In this document: positions 25,293-34,589 of the stretch, piece by piece
How the letters are laid out: the number at the start of each line of letters is the position of its first letter
How positions within the stretch are numbered: position 1 is the first letter of the stretch
From: Acidobacteriota bacterium
GTDB lineage: Bacteria; Acidobacteriota; Terriglobia; Bryobacterales; Bryobacteraceae
Assembly (NCBI GenBank): GCA_029776225.1
Contig: JAKOTR010000054.1
Span: forward strand, 1-64,000
Reading direction: 5' to 3'
DNA: 64,000 bases
Position numbers and translations under genes: made by a program
The notes under the pieces: generated by a model
Database searches by the model: none
The model's input: only the letters and a program-made list of their open reading frames with translations
What the model was told of the DNA's origin: nothing

Positions 25293-26021
25293 TTCCTCAA
25301 GCAGCGGCGTTTGAGGATAGGCGTGTCCTTTGTACCTGCGAAACCCCTCGCCGTAAGCGAACCCGGCCGAGTGGCCGCGCTCGCGGGTCCAGAACTCCAT
25401 CTGCTCCAGGTAATTGTCCATGCCGTGGTGCTTCAAGAGCCACGCCCTCTGGCTGCGATGTTCGGCCAGCATCCGCTTCTTCAGCTCGAAGGTGGACTCG
25501 ACGTTTACGATAAAATCCGCCGCCACCGGCTGGCCGTCGCGGTCCTCCGCGCCGGTCGGGTCCATGAAGTACAGGTGGGGAATGGCCGGCAGCGGCGGCG
25601 CCGGATTGGCCTCGCCAGTTGCGTAGTTGGGAGCGGGCGCGGCAAAGCAGGCGTCGCGCACGAGCATACTCGCCGCCTCGTGGTCGCACAGGTAGTCCAC
25701 CGGGGAGGCGGTCAGGACAAGCTGGGGCTGCGCGGCCCGCAGGATTTCCGTTACACGCCTGCGCGACCGGTCGTCGTTAAACACAGCCAGGTCGCGGAAC
25801 TCCACGCAGACGTACCGCGCGCCGATCAGCGCCGCCGAGCGCGCCGCTTCCTCCCGCCGTATCGCGGCGATCTCTTCCGCGGTATGCTCCGCCGAACCGC
25901 AATCGCCCGGCGTCATGGTAGCGATCGTGATCTGGTGGCCGGCCGCCGCCAGCAGCGCGAGCGTGCCGCCCGCCAGGATCTCCACGTCGTCCGGATGGGC
26001 GTGTATCGCCAGAATTCTCAT
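25257..26021 (-). CDS. PIG-L/LmbE-family deacetylase
   Basis: 254 residues. The zinc site of the family is at the N-terminus: H9, D11 and D12 in IHAHPDDVEI, with the third ligand probably in DYLCDHEAAS. TMTPGDCGS and ARYVCVEFRDL are further conserved blocks. The family removes N-acetyl groups from sugars such as GlcNAc conjugates. BshB (bacillithiol) and acidobacterial relatives keep this length. The start overlaps the proC end by four bases. Substrate unknown. A bacillithiol role would need bshA and bshC, which are not in view. Confidence 0.85.
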   Translation of the reverse strand: MRILAIHAHPDDVEILAGGTLALLAAAGHQITIATMTPGDCGSAEHTAEEIAAIRREEAARSAALIGARYVCVEFRDLAVFNDDRSRRRVTEILRAAQPQLVLTASPVDYLCDHEAASMLVRDACFAAPAPNYATGEANPAPPLPAIPHLYFMDPTGAEDRDGQPVAADFIVNVESTFELKKRMLAEHRSQRAWLLKHHGMDNYLEQMEFWTRERGHSAGFAYGEGFRRYKGHAYPQTPLLEELLGPSLVRRGC

Positions 26022-26854
26022 GATTCCCGCCCGAATCTCGTTATCAGGTCCTGCATGCGCTGCCTCGAAACCTCCGTCGCGGTCTCGATGGCCGAGATCA
26101 GCATCGACCGCAGCCCGTGCTTCTCCAATTCGTGTATGGCTGAAATCGTTGTGCCGCCCGGCGTGATCACCTGGTCCTTGAGAATCGCCGGGTGCAGGCC
26201 GGTTTCCCGCACCAGTTTCGCCGCGCCGAGCACGGTCTGTTCAGTCAGACGCGTGGCGATCTCGCGGGAAAGCCCCATCTTCAGCCCGCCCTCGATCAGC
26301 GCTTCGATCACCATGTAAACGTAGGCCGGACCGCTGCCCGAAAGCGCCGTCACCGCGTGCAGCATCTCCTCCTCGACGAAGCACACGGCGCCCACCGCCC
26401 GGAAGATGCTCTCAACGAAGCGCTGCTGCTCGGCCGTGCCTTCGCCATTCCACGCCAGGGCGGTCGCGCCTTCCTGCACCACCACCGGGATGTTGGGCAT
26501 CGCGCGAAAGATCGGCATCCGCTTCTCGATCATCTTCTCGATCAAGGCGATGGGAACCGCTGCCGCCAGCGAGATCAGGATCTGATCGTGGCGCAGCACG
26601 TCCCGTATCTCCTGGAGGACCCGCGGCAGCGCCGCCGGCTTCACCGCCAGCACCACAACGTCCGCCGCCTGCGCGGCCTCGCGATTGCCGCCGGCGCACG
26701 CCGTTATGGAAAACTCCTCGGACAGCTCCTGCGCGCGTCCGGCACTGCGGACCGTAGCGGTAACATGCCCGGCGTCCGCGAGTCCGCTCTTCAGAATCCC
26801 CCCGATCAAGGCCCGGCCTATATTCCCGGCGCCAATCACGGTAATGCGCTTCAT
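26018..26854 (-). CDS. proC: Pyrroline-5-carboxylate reductase
   Basis: 278 residues from the ATG at 26854. An ATG at 26872 would add six residues, and neither has a clear SD. It reduces P5C to L-proline with NAD(P)H. The N-terminal Rossmann motif is VIGAGNIGRALIGGILKSG, then VVLAVKPAALP. The C-terminal dimer domain holds the P5CR signature ALSGSGPAYVYMVIEALIE and VITPGGTTISAIHELEK. It overlaps the deacetylase downstream by four bases, an unusual pairing. Confidence 0.93.
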   Translation of the reverse strand: MKRITVIGAGNIGRALIGGILKSGLADAGHVTATVRSAGRAQELSEEFSITACAGGNREAAQAADVVVLAVKPAALPRVLQEIRDVLRHDQILISLAAAVPIALIEKMIEKRMPIFRAMPNIPVVVQEGATALAWNGEGTAEQQRFVESIFRAVGAVCFVEEEMLHAVTALSGSGPAYVYMVIEALIEGGLKMGLSREIATRLTEQTVLGAAKLVRETGLHPAILKDQVITPGGTTISAIHELEKHGLRSMLISAIETATEVSRQRMQDLITRFGRES

Positions 26855-27089
26855 CTCCGAGGCGATCGGCATGGTACTAGTGTACGGATTAGCCGGCGGC
26901 CCAGGGGCGGCAAGCTTCCTGGGACGGCTCATGCAAGACTCCGGCTCTGAAATTTCCCGCGCCGCGAATTATCCTGGTCAATGGCGTTTTCAGTCATCTG
27001 CGGGCGATCAGGCAGCCCGGCGGAACGCCGGCGGCCGCAGGAGGCCCGACCAGCTTGATTCTATAAATCACCACGGAGGAACTAGCACA

Positions 27090-28235
27090 TTGAAACGTTT
27101 GCACGCGTGTTTACTCATTCTGCTCTGCATTGCCCTGGCGGTAGGCGCCCAGGAGGCTGCCTACAACGGTCTGTTTGGCAGCCTGAGCAACATTTACCGG
27201 CTGTCGGATGCAAAAACGTTCTCCATCAGCCCGGAAAACTTCACCGGTGAGAAGGGCAAAGGCGCCATGGCCGTTACGGGCTCGGCGTCCAATGCGGCCC
27301 GCGATCTCGGACAGGGATGGAAGGTCAACCCGTACGTCGACATCGCGCCGGGCGCTACGTTTACCATGGCGGAAATCACCGGCCCCGGAGCGATCCAGCA
27401 TATCTGGCTGACGCCAACCGGTAACTGGCGGTTTTCGATCCTGAGAATGTACTGGGACAACGAGACGACCCCTTCGGTGGAGGTGCCGGTGGGTGATTTC
27501 TTCGCCATGGGGTGGGGGAGGTACGCTCCGATCCGCTCGCTTGCGGTATGCGTGAACCCCGGCAGCGCCTTCAACTCTTACTGGCCGATGCCGTTCCGCA
27601 AGCACGCCAAAATCACGATGGAAAACCTTGACGAACGGCCGATGCGCCTTTACTACCAGATCACCTTTTCCAAGACGCAGGTCCCTGACGATGCGGCCTA
27701 CTTCCACGCGCAGTTCCGGCGTGTAAACCCGCTGCCCTATAAGAGCGTTTATACAATTGTCGATGGAATTCGTGGGAAAGGACACTATGTCGGTACCTAC
27801 ATGGCCTGGGGAGTAAACAATAATGGCTGGTGGGGCGAAGGCGAGATCAAGTTCTATATGGACGGCGATAAGGAGTTCCCTACTATTGCCGGGACCGGTA
27901 CCGAAGACTATTTCTGCGGTTCGTACAACTTTGAAAACCGGCAGAAACGCCAGTACGAGGAATTTACCTCGCCTTACAGCGGCTTGGCGCAAGTAATCAG
28001 GCCCGACGGGCTCTACCAGTCGCAACAACGATTCGGCCTGTACCGGTGGCACATTACTGACCCCATCCGCTTCTCCTCGGATCTTCGCGTTACTATCCAG
28101 GCGCTTGGCTGGCGCAGCGGAGGCCGCTATCTGCCTCTGCAGGACGACATCGCCTCAGTCGCGTACTGGTACCAAGCCGAACCGCACGCACCCTTCCCGA
28201 AGCTGCCGGACAAAGACAGCCTCGAGGTGAACTAA
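27090..28235 (+). CDS. Secreted GH172 (DUF2961) glycoside hydrolase-like protein
   Basis: 381 residues from a TTG at 27090, fixed by GGAGGA nine bases upstream and by the signal peptide that begins there (RLHACLLILLCIALAVGAQE). The body is the DUF2961 double jelly roll: WDNETTPSVEVPVGDFFAMG, NSYWPMPFRKHAKITMEN and GTGTEDYFCGSYNF are family hallmarks. GH172 members cleave fructofuranosides or arabinofuranosides, and the E in GTEDYF is in the region reported as active site. The TonB-dependent receptor follows 206 bases later in the same orientation. Export and family are clear. The substrate is inferred to be a furanoside. Confidence 0.88.
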   Translation: MKRLHACLLILLCIALAVGAQEAAYNGLFGSLSNIYRLSDAKTFSISPENFTGEKGKGAMAVTGSASNAARDLGQGWKVNPYVDIAPGATFTMAEITGPGAIQHIWLTPTGNWRFSILRMYWDNETTPSVEVPVGDFFAMGWGRYAPIRSLAVCVNPGSAFNSYWPMPFRKHAKITMENLDERPMRLYYQITFSKTQVPDDAAYFHAQFRRVNPLPYKSVYTIVDGIRGKGHYVGTYMAWGVNNNGWWGEGEIKFYMDGDKEFPTIAGTGTEDYFCGSYNFENRQKRQYEEFTSPYSGLAQVIRPDGLYQSQQRFGLYRWHITDPIRFSSDLRVTIQALGWRSGGRYLPLQDDIASVAYWYQAEPHAPFPKLPDKDSLEVN

Positions 28236-28248
28236 TTTTCATCTTCCG

Positions 28249-28278
28249 CTTCGGGCCGCGGACATCCGTGGCCCGAAG
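28249..28278 (+). terminator. Strong hairpin after the GH172 gene
   Basis: CTTCGGGCC at 28249-28257 pairs with GGCCCGAAG at 28270-28278. Including one G-U pair the stem extends inward through CGG/CCG to a loop of about four bases. It begins 13 bases after the stop codon. There is no T tract after it, so it is either a weak terminator or an mRNA-stabilising 3' hairpin. Confidence 0.5.
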
Positions 28279-28366
28279 CCAGGCATCCCTCCACAACCTA
28301 CGCCGATACACTCCACTGTTTAGAGCTTCAACATAGTACTTCTCCGCACATACCTTGAACTTACTA

Positions 28367-28395
28367 TTGCATCCGATTCTGTTCTGGACTATCAT
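28367..28395 (+). promoter_or_regulatory. Candidate sigma-70 promoter of the TonB-dependent receptor gene
   Basis: TTGCAT (28367-28372) and TATCAT (28390-28395) are separated by exactly 17 bases. They lie in a distinctly A+T-rich stretch (about 28290-28430) that contrasts with the G+C-rich surroundings. Transcription would start near 28402, leaving a leader of about 40 bases with an AGGAGG before the TTG start. Confidence 0.5.
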
Positions 28396-28441
28396 TTTAC
28401 CGAGTTGGCTATTGGGTGAATTTGCCAGGAGGTAGTCGACA

Positions 28442-31400
28442 TTGAATCTTACAAGAGTCGTCGTGTGTGCGATATTCGCGCTCACGTCATCCGCACTTGC
28501 ACAAACCGTCTCCAGCTCCGTCCGTGCGAACATCGTCGACGCGTCTGGGGCGGCAATTGTATCCGCTGAATGTACCCTGGTAAACCAAGCAACCGCAGCC
28601 AGAATAACCGTGACATCGGGTGCCGACGGAAGCTGTATTTTTCCCAACGTTCTGCCCGGCACCTATGACCTGACGGTAACGGCGACTGGGTTCCGAAGCA
28701 TCGAATCCAAGGACATCGTCGTCACCGCGGGACAGATCCGTACTCTTGGACAGTTAACGCTCGAAGTGGGCGAGGTCCGGGAGACTGTCAGCGTGACGGC
28801 TGAGGTCGCCCAGATCCAGCTCGCAAGCGCTGAAAAGTCCGGTACGATCGACAACACCCAGTTACAGAACATTGCGGTGAAGGGCCGGGATTTCTTTGCG
28901 CTGCTCAATACCGTTCCCGGCGTGGTGGACAACTTCTCCCAGGCGCGCGAGACCACGTCCCCGGACTCGATCCGCGGAACGTACATTAACGGGCAACGGG
29001 AGAACCAGAAAAACCTGGCAGTCGACGGCATCACGGACCTCGACACCGGTTCCAATCAAACCGTCCACTTCCAGCCGAATATGGACGCTATTGCGGAGAT
29101 CAAGATTCTGACTTCGAATTACCAGGCTGAATTCGGGCGGAACGGTGGCGGAGTCATCACGGTCATCACCAAGAGCGGCACCCGTGATTTCCACGGAACC
29201 GGCGGCTGGTACTACCGCCATGAATCGCTCAACGCCAACAGCTTTTTCAATAACCGCAACGGGGTTCGGAAGAACCCTTACCGGTACCGGATCAACAACT
29301 ACACCGTGGGCGGCCCCATTTACATTCCGAACAAGTTCAACACCAACAGGGACAGGCTGTTCTTCTTCTGGAGCCAGGAATTCGTCGGAATGAAGAGGGA
29401 CTATGGCGAGCGTTTCACTAACATGCCCACGGAACTCGAACGCATCGGCGACTTTTCGCAAAGCTTCGACGGGTCGGGCAAACTGATTGAAATCAGGGAT
29501 CCTCTGACTGGACAACCTTTTCCGGATAACAAAATTCCTCAGTCGCGGATTCACCCGATGGGGCAAAAGATTATCAATTTCCTGCCCAAGCCCAACTGGG
29601 TCGATCCCGATCCCAGGCAATTCTACAACCGGAACTACCGCGCCCAGTACAGCGGGAGTTACCCTAAGCGCCAGGACATGATCCGCATCGACGCGAACAT
29701 CACTCCGTCGCTGCAAGCCTACTATCGCTTCATCCAAGACACCGACGAGCAGACCACGCCGTGGGGCCTGTGGGTCAACGGCAACCTGAACTACGATCTC
29801 ACGCCCACGATTTTCGGCCAGCCTGGCAAGGGCCACAACTTCCACCTGACCAAGATGTTTTCGGCAACGGTGATCAACGAGTTCATCTTCGGAAAGAGCC
29901 GGAACAACCTCTACTTCTATCCGAAAGAGCCGGAGAAGCTGAGCCGCGACCTGATCGGCAATCCGCCCGAGTGGTATCCGGACAAGGAGACGGGGGTCAC
30001 CTACCTGGACTCCATTAACTGGATTCCCAACCTCCAGTTCGGCGGAAACCCCAACCCGGCTAACGTGCGGTTCGGCAACATTCCCTATGAAAACTACAAC
30101 AACATTTGGAGTTTTGTGGACAACGTCAGCATTGTGAGGGGCGCGCACAACCTGAAAGCAGGAATATACATCGAGCGCACCCAGAAGTATCAGGTAGGCG
30201 GAGGCAACTTCCGAGGGACTTTCAATTTCGGCCGTCGCTCCAGCAACCCGCTTGACGCCAATCACGGATACGCCAACGCCCTGCTCGGCGTTTTCCAAAC
30301 GTACTCGGAGGCGACCGCGCGCGTGAACGGCGACTGGTGGTTCTGGAACGTCGAATGGTTTGTCCAGGACAACTGGCGCGTCACCAGAAAGCTTACCCTG
30401 GACATCGGCATGCGCTTCTATCATCTGCCCCCGCAGATTGATAAGAACAAGACGATTGCCAGCTTCGATCCGACGCGCTACGACCGGTCCAAAGCACCCG
30501 CGCTTTACATGCCCGCGCTGGATGCCAACAACAGGCGCGTGGCGATGGATCCCCGCACCGGCGAGCTCGCCCCGGCGCAGTTCATCGGCCTGTTCGTTCC
30601 CAATTCGGGAGAAATCGCCAACGGCGCCTTTATCGGCGGAGAGAACGGCTATCCGGCGGGACTCTACTCGGTTCCGGCCATCTCCTTCGGCCCGCGGTTC
30701 GGTTTTGCTTACGATGTGTTCGGCAACGGCAAGACCGCAATCCGGGGCGGCTTTGGCATGTTCAAGGACCGCATGCAGGGTAACCCGACCATGGACACCA
30801 ACGGCAACCCGCCGGTGGCCTACACCCCGACCTTGTACTACGGCACTCTGGATACCTACGCCGATAGCCCGGGCGCCCTCGGCCCATCCAGCATCAACAT
30901 GCTGCTTGGAGAGCAGAGACTGTCCACGACAATGAACTTCAGTTTCGGCATCCAGCAGCAGATCGCCTCCTGGGCACTCGATGTTTCCTATGTGGGCAGT
31001 CTCTCCCGGCACCTGATGGCCAGCCGCAACATCAACATCATCCCGATGTATGCGCGGTTCGTCTCCCCGGTGGGTAACATCCCCGGCAATCCGCAGAACG
31101 CGGACCCGACCAACCCAGCGAACCCGTTGCCGGACAACTTCCTCCGCCCATACTACGGTTGGGGCAATATCAACTATCGTTCCAACGGCTATTCGTCCAA
31201 CTACAACTCGCTTCAAATCGGCGTGAACCGGCGCTACAGGAGCGGGCTTCAGGTCGGCGTCGCCTACACCTTCTCGAAGGCGCTTGGCGTCGCGGACGGA
31301 GACACTTCGGGCGTCAGTGCCTACTTCTCACCGCGGAAGTGGAATTATGGGCCGCTCGGCTTCGACCGCCCGCACGTCCTGGTGTTCAACTACATCTACG

Positions 31401-31933
31401 ACCTCCCGAAGATCGGCTCCCGCTTGAATTTCAAGCCGGCCACTTACATCCTCGATAACTGGATGATCAGCGGCATGACCACCATGCAGAGCGGGTCGCC
31501 GTTCACCCCCGGCTTCGGCTTGCAGAACTCCGAAGAGTGGACCGGCTCGGGCGAAGGCGCGCGGGTGCTCGTTGTCGGCGATCCCAAGCTGCCGAAGAGC
31601 CAGCGCACATTCGACCGCTGGTTTAACACCGAGGCGTTCGCCATGCCGCCGAAAGGCACTTTCGGGAACGCCGGCGTCAACATCATGCGCAACCCCGGAA
31701 TTCACGAGTGGAACATCGCCGTCAGCAAGAGGATCCCTCTCGGCGGCGAGGAGCGTTTCCTGCAATTCCGCACGGAAATGTTCAACGCCTTTAACCACAC
31801 GCAGTATTCCAGCTTGGGCACGGGTACCACGTTCAACAACACCACTGGGCAGCAGACAAACCCCACCTTTGGTGTAGTCACGGGGACCCGGCCTCCGCGT
31901 ATCATCGAGCTTTCCCTCAAGCTGTACTTCTGA
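28442..31933 (+). CDS. TonB-dependent receptor with carboxypeptidase-regulatory-like domain (Oar type)
   Basis: 1163 residues from a TTG at 28442 with AGGAGG eight bases upstream and a signal peptide ending SSALAQ. Residues about 25-110 are a CarboxypepD_reg-like beta-sandwich (VRANIVDASGAAIVSAECTL, LPGTYDLTVTATGFRS). A plug domain follows (LQNIAVKGRDFFALLNTVPG, GQRENQKNLAVDGITD), then a large 22-strand-type barrel that closes with an aromatic C-terminus (RIIELSLKLYF). Acidobacteria carry dozens of such receptors for large glycans or peptides. It lies downstream of a secreted GH172, so a fructan or arabinan-type substrate is an attractive guess. A strong terminator follows. Confidence 0.93.
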   Translation: MNLTRVVVCAIFALTSSALAQTVSSSVRANIVDASGAAIVSAECTLVNQATAARITVTSGADGSCIFPNVLPGTYDLTVTATGFRSIESKDIVVTAGQIRTLGQLTLEVGEVRETVSVTAEVAQIQLASAEKSGTIDNTQLQNIAVKGRDFFALLNTVPGVVDNFSQARETTSPDSIRGTYINGQRENQKNLAVDGITDLDTGSNQTVHFQPNMDAIAEIKILTSNYQAEFGRNGGGVITVITKSGTRDFHGTGGWYYRHESLNANSFFNNRNGVRKNPYRYRINNYTVGGPIYIPNKFNTNRDRLFFFWSQEFVGMKRDYGERFTNMPTELERIGDFSQSFDGSGKLIEIRDPLTGQPFPDNKIPQSRIHPMGQKIINFLPKPNWVDPDPRQFYNRNYRAQYSGSYPKRQDMIRIDANITPSLQAYYRFIQDTDEQTTPWGLWVNGNLNYDLTPTIFGQPGKGHNFHLTKMFSATVINEFIFGKSRNNLYFYPKEPEKLSRDLIGNPPEWYPDKETGVTYLDSINWIPNLQFGGNPNPANVRFGNIPYENYNNIWSFVDNVSIVRGAHNLKAGIYIERTQKYQVGGGNFRGTFNFGRRSSNPLDANHGYANALLGVFQTYSEATARVNGDWWFWNVEWFVQDNWRVTRKLTLDIGMRFYHLPPQIDKNKTIASFDPTRYDRSKAPALYMPALDANNRRVAMDPRTGELAPAQFIGLFVPNSGEIANGAFIGGENGYPAGLYSVPAISFGPRFGFAYDVFGNGKTAIRGGFGMFKDRMQGNPTMDTNGNPPVAYTPTLYYGTLDTYADSPGALGPSSINMLLGEQRLSTTMNFSFGIQQQIASWALDVSYVGSLSRHLMASRNINIIPMYARFVSPVGNIPGNPQNADPTNPANPLPDNFLRPYYGWGNINYRSNGYSSNYNSLQIGVNRRYRSGLQVGVAYTFSKALGVADGDTSGVSAYFSPRKWNYGPLGFDRPHVLVFNYIYDLPKIGSRLNFKPATYILDNWMISGMTTMQSGSPFTPGFGLQNSEEWTGSGEGARVLVVGDPKLPKSQRTFDRWFNTEAFAMPPKGTFGNAGVNIMRNPGIHEWNIAVSKRIPLGGEERFLQFRTEMFNAFNHTQYSSLGTGTTFNNTTGQQTNPTFGVVTGTRPPRIIELSLKLYF

Positions 31934-31954
31934 GTGACCTCTGAGTGACCTCCA

Positions 31955-31994
31955 CCGGGCGGCCCATCCGTGGCCGCCCGGCGCTTTTTTTTTT
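31955..31994 (+). terminator. Rho-independent terminator after the TonB-dependent receptor gene
   Basis: A perfect 10-bp stem, CCGGGCGGCC (31955-31964) with GGCCGCCCGG (31972-31981), a seven-base loop, and a run of ten T (31985-31994). It stands 21 bases after the receptor stop codon and is the clearest intrinsic terminator in the window. Confidence 0.92.
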
Positions 31995-32143
31995 GCGCAA
32001 GCCAATTCCCTCGCCCAGCACCGGCCCTCCGAAGCTCCCCGCCCGGAAAACCGTTGACAAAACCCCGCGCCGCACAGGAAGATTTTCGGGTGGGATTGCC
32101 TGTTCCCCGTTATTCCGTTCGTACGCCTTAGGAGCTTGTTCTC

Positions 32144-33517
32144 ATGGATGCGCTGTTCATGCTGGGCGCTGGAATCATCGCGGGTGCGGCCAGCGCGTGG
32201 CTATATTTCCGGTCGGAAAAAGCCGTTTTCAGCGAAAGACTTAGATCGAAGGAGGCTGAGATTCAGGAACTCCAGGCGACGGTAAAGGAAGCCGGAGACC
32301 GGATCGACGCTCTGAAGCAGGAGGCAACGGCGCTGAAAATTGCCGAGGCGGAACTGAAGACCCGCATCGAGCAGGAGCAGAAAGCGGCGGCGGAGAAACT
32401 GGCGTTGGTCGAGGAAGCGCGGCAAAAGCTCGCGGACGCTTTCAAGGCGCTCTCGGACGATGCGCTGAAGAGCAACAACGAGGCCTTCCTGACGCTGGCC
32501 AAGCAGACGCTGGAACGTTTCCAGGAGAGCGCAAAACACGACCTGGAGAGCCGGCAGACGGCAATTCAAAACCTGGTGAAGCCGCTGGGCGAATCGCTGG
32601 AGAAAGTAGGCAGCGAGCTCCGCGAGCTGGAGAAGAAGCGCGTCGAAGCCTATGCCGCGCTGACGCAGCAGGTGCAGTCCATGGCCGAGGTGCAACTGCG
32701 GCTGCAGGCCGAAACGACGAACCTGGTCACGGCCCTGCGTGCGCCCAAAGCCCGCGGGCGATGGGGCGAGATACAGCTCCAGCGCGTCGTCGAGATGGCC
32801 GGAATGGTCGAGCACTGCGATTTCTTCCAGCAGGCATCGATGGACACCGGGGACGGGCGGCTGCGGCCCGACCTGATCGTCCACCTGCCCAATAACAAGC
32901 GCGTAGTGGTGGATGCTAAGGTCCCGCTTCAAGCCTACCTGGAAGCGCTCGAAGCGCCCGACGAAGCGTCGAGAACCGAAAAGCTGAAGGACCACGCGCG
33001 GCAGGTGCGCGCCCACATCACCGCCTTGGGAGCCAAGGATTACTGGGCGCAGTTCGAGGACTCGCCGGAATTCGTCGTCATGTTCCTGCCGGGTGAGGTC
33101 TTTTTCAGCGCGGCGTTGGAGCAGGATCCGGCGCTGATCGAAGCCGGCGTCGCCGAACGCGTCATCCTGGCCACACCCACCACCCTGATCGCGCTGCTCA
33201 AGGCTGTGGCGTACGGCTGGAAGCAAGAAAGCCTGGCGAAAAACGCGCGGGCCATCAGCGAGCTGGGCAAACAGCTTTACGAAAGGCTCGGCAACCTCGC
33301 GGAACACTTCGACGACCTGCGCAAGAACCTCGCACGCGCGGTGGATGCCTACAACAAGGCTGTGGGGACGCTCGAATCGCGAGTGCTGGTGAGCGCCCGG
33401 CGGTTCCGCGATCTGCAGGCCGGCTCGGATGAGGAGATCAAGCAACTGGAGGCGATCGACCGGACTCCCCGCATGCTGCAGGCGCCCGAGTTCGAGGAGG
33501 AACCTACGCGGACGTGA
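32144..33517 (+). CDS. rmuC: DNA recombination protein RmuC
   Basis: 457 residues. One N-terminal membrane anchor ([17 protein letters not shown]) is followed by a long coiled coil (about 25-120, rich in E, K, A and Q). The conserved RmuC nuclease-like domain comes next: [40 protein letters not shown] and [20 protein letters not shown] are its signature blocks. The family limits recombination at inverted repeats and has a PD-(D/E)XK-like core. It stands alone, and its 3' end overlaps the convergent epimerase gene by 14 bases. Confidence 0.93.
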   Translation: MDALFMLGAGIIAGAASAWLYFRSEKAVFSERLRSKEAEIQELQATVKEAGDRIDALKQEATALKIAEAELKTRIEQEQKAAAEKLALVEEARQKLADAFKALSDDALKSNNEAFLTLAKQTLERFQESAKHDLESRQTAIQNLVKPLGESLEKVGSELRELEKKRVEAYAALTQQVQSMAEVQLRLQAETTNLVTALRAPKARGRWGEIQLQRVVEMAGMVEHCDFFQQASMDTGDGRLRPDLIVHLPNNKRVVVDAKVPLQAYLEALEAPDEASRTEKLKDHARQVRAHITALGAKDYWAQFEDSPEFVVMFLPGEVFFSAALEQDPALIEAGVAERVILATPTTLIALLKAVAYGWKQESLAKNARAISELGKQLYERLGNLAEHFDDLRKNLARAVDAYNKAVGTLESRVLVSARRFRDLQAGSDEEIKQLEAIDRTPRMLQAPEFEEEPTRT

Positions 33518-34589
33518 GCCCGAGCCCGGGGCGGTCGGGCAGGATGAGCTTGCCGCGCTCGACGCGAACGCCGGAATAGGGATCGTTGGCGATGAGCAGG
33601 TTGCCGTCCAGATCCGCGTAGTCCACCAGCGGCGAGAGATGCGCCGCCGCCGTCACCGACACTGAGCTCGAAATCATGCAGCCGAGCATGGTCTTGAGCC
33701 CGAGCGCCTTCGCAATCTGGATCATGCGCCAGGCTTCGAGGATCCCTCCGGCCTTGTCGAGCTTGATGTTCACGCCGTCGTAGGTGTCCGCAAGCTTCGG
33801 AATATCGGCCGGGTGCCGGCAGGCTTCGTCCGCGATGATCGGGATGTGGACGCGGCGGCGCACCCAGCGAATGTCTTCGGCCATGGCGGCGGGCATCGGC
33901 TGCTCGACGAATTCCACGCCCTGCTTTTCCAGCCAGTTGATCTTGCGGACGGCTTCTTCTCTGTCTTTCCACCCCTCGTTAGCGTCTACACGCAGGGGCT
34001 TATTGGTTACGCTGCGGACGGCTTCGATGGTGGCCTCGTCGGTGTCAAGCCCCACTTTGATTTTGAGCACCGGGAAGGGCTCGGCCTCGCGCACTTTCTG
34101 GCGCGTGACTGCGGGCGTGTCGATGCCGATGGAGAAAGTTGTGATGGGCGCGTCGCGGGGGTCGAGTCCGAAATAGCGGTACAGCGGCACGCCGAGCTTC
34201 TGGCCCACCCAGTCCATCAGCGCGATATCGATGGCTGCCTTGGCAGCGTACTGGCCCTCGATGCGGCGGAACACTTCCGCCATGACCTTGGTAAACTGCC
34301 ACGGATCGGCGGAGGCCAGCAGCCCGCGCACGGAGTTGACGGCGGCCTGCGCCGAGCGGGCGTCTTCGTTATAGCGCGGGATCGGCGCGCCCTCCCCGAT
34401 GCCGGTCACGCCTTCTTTGGTGTACCGCACGTGCAGCGTGTCACGGTACCCGCTGGAGGACATCGTAGTGGTCCAGGTGTGCCGCAGGTTGAGCCGCACG
34501 ATTTTCGTCTCGATGGAAGCGGGCGCGGCCGGGGCCGCTTTCAGCAAGAGGGCGGCGGCGCTGCTTTGAAGCCACTGCCTGCGGTTCAC
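33504..34589 (-). CDS. Exported dipeptide (L-Ala-D/L-Glu) epimerase
   Basis: 361 residues. The GTG at 34589 is chosen for GGAGG five bases upstream and for the GTGA overlap with the preceding stop. Enolase superfamily with K176/K178 (LKIKVG), metal ligands D202 (RVDANEGW), E229 (EFVEQP) and D254 (IIADEA), the opposite base K276 (NIKLDKAGG), and the DxD pair D326/D328 (YADLDGN) that marks dipeptide epimerases by holding the substrate amino end. It converts L-Ala-D-Glu from murein into L-Ala-L-Glu. Unusually it opens with a twin-arginine-type signal ([17 protein letters not shown]), so it is probably periplasmic. It is coupled to the NlpC/P60 gene upstream. Confidence 0.88.
   Translation of the reverse strand: MNRRQWLQSSAAALLLKAAPAAPASIETKIVRLNLRHTWTTTMSSSGYRDTLHVRYTKEGVTGIGEGAPIPRYNEDARSAQAAVNSVRGLLASADPWQFTKVMAEVFRRIEGQYAAKAAIDIALMDWVGQKLGVPLYRYFGLDPRDAPITTFSIGIDTPAVTRQKVREAEPFPVLKIKVGLDTDEATIEAVRSVTNKPLRVDANEGWKDREEAVRKINWLEKQGVEFVEQPMPAAMAEDIRWVRRRVHIPIIADEACRHPADIPKLADTYDGVNIKLDKAGGILEAWRMIQIAKALGLKTMLGCMISSSVSVTAAAHLSPLVDYADLDGNLLIANDPYSGVRVERGKLILPDRPGLGLTSA

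Noticed and set aside
28862-31216. Very long open frame on the minus strand inside the TonB-dependent receptor gene
   Set aside because: It mirrors the sense codon structure of a clear receptor. High G+C makes long antisense frames common, and the translation shows no domain or signal.
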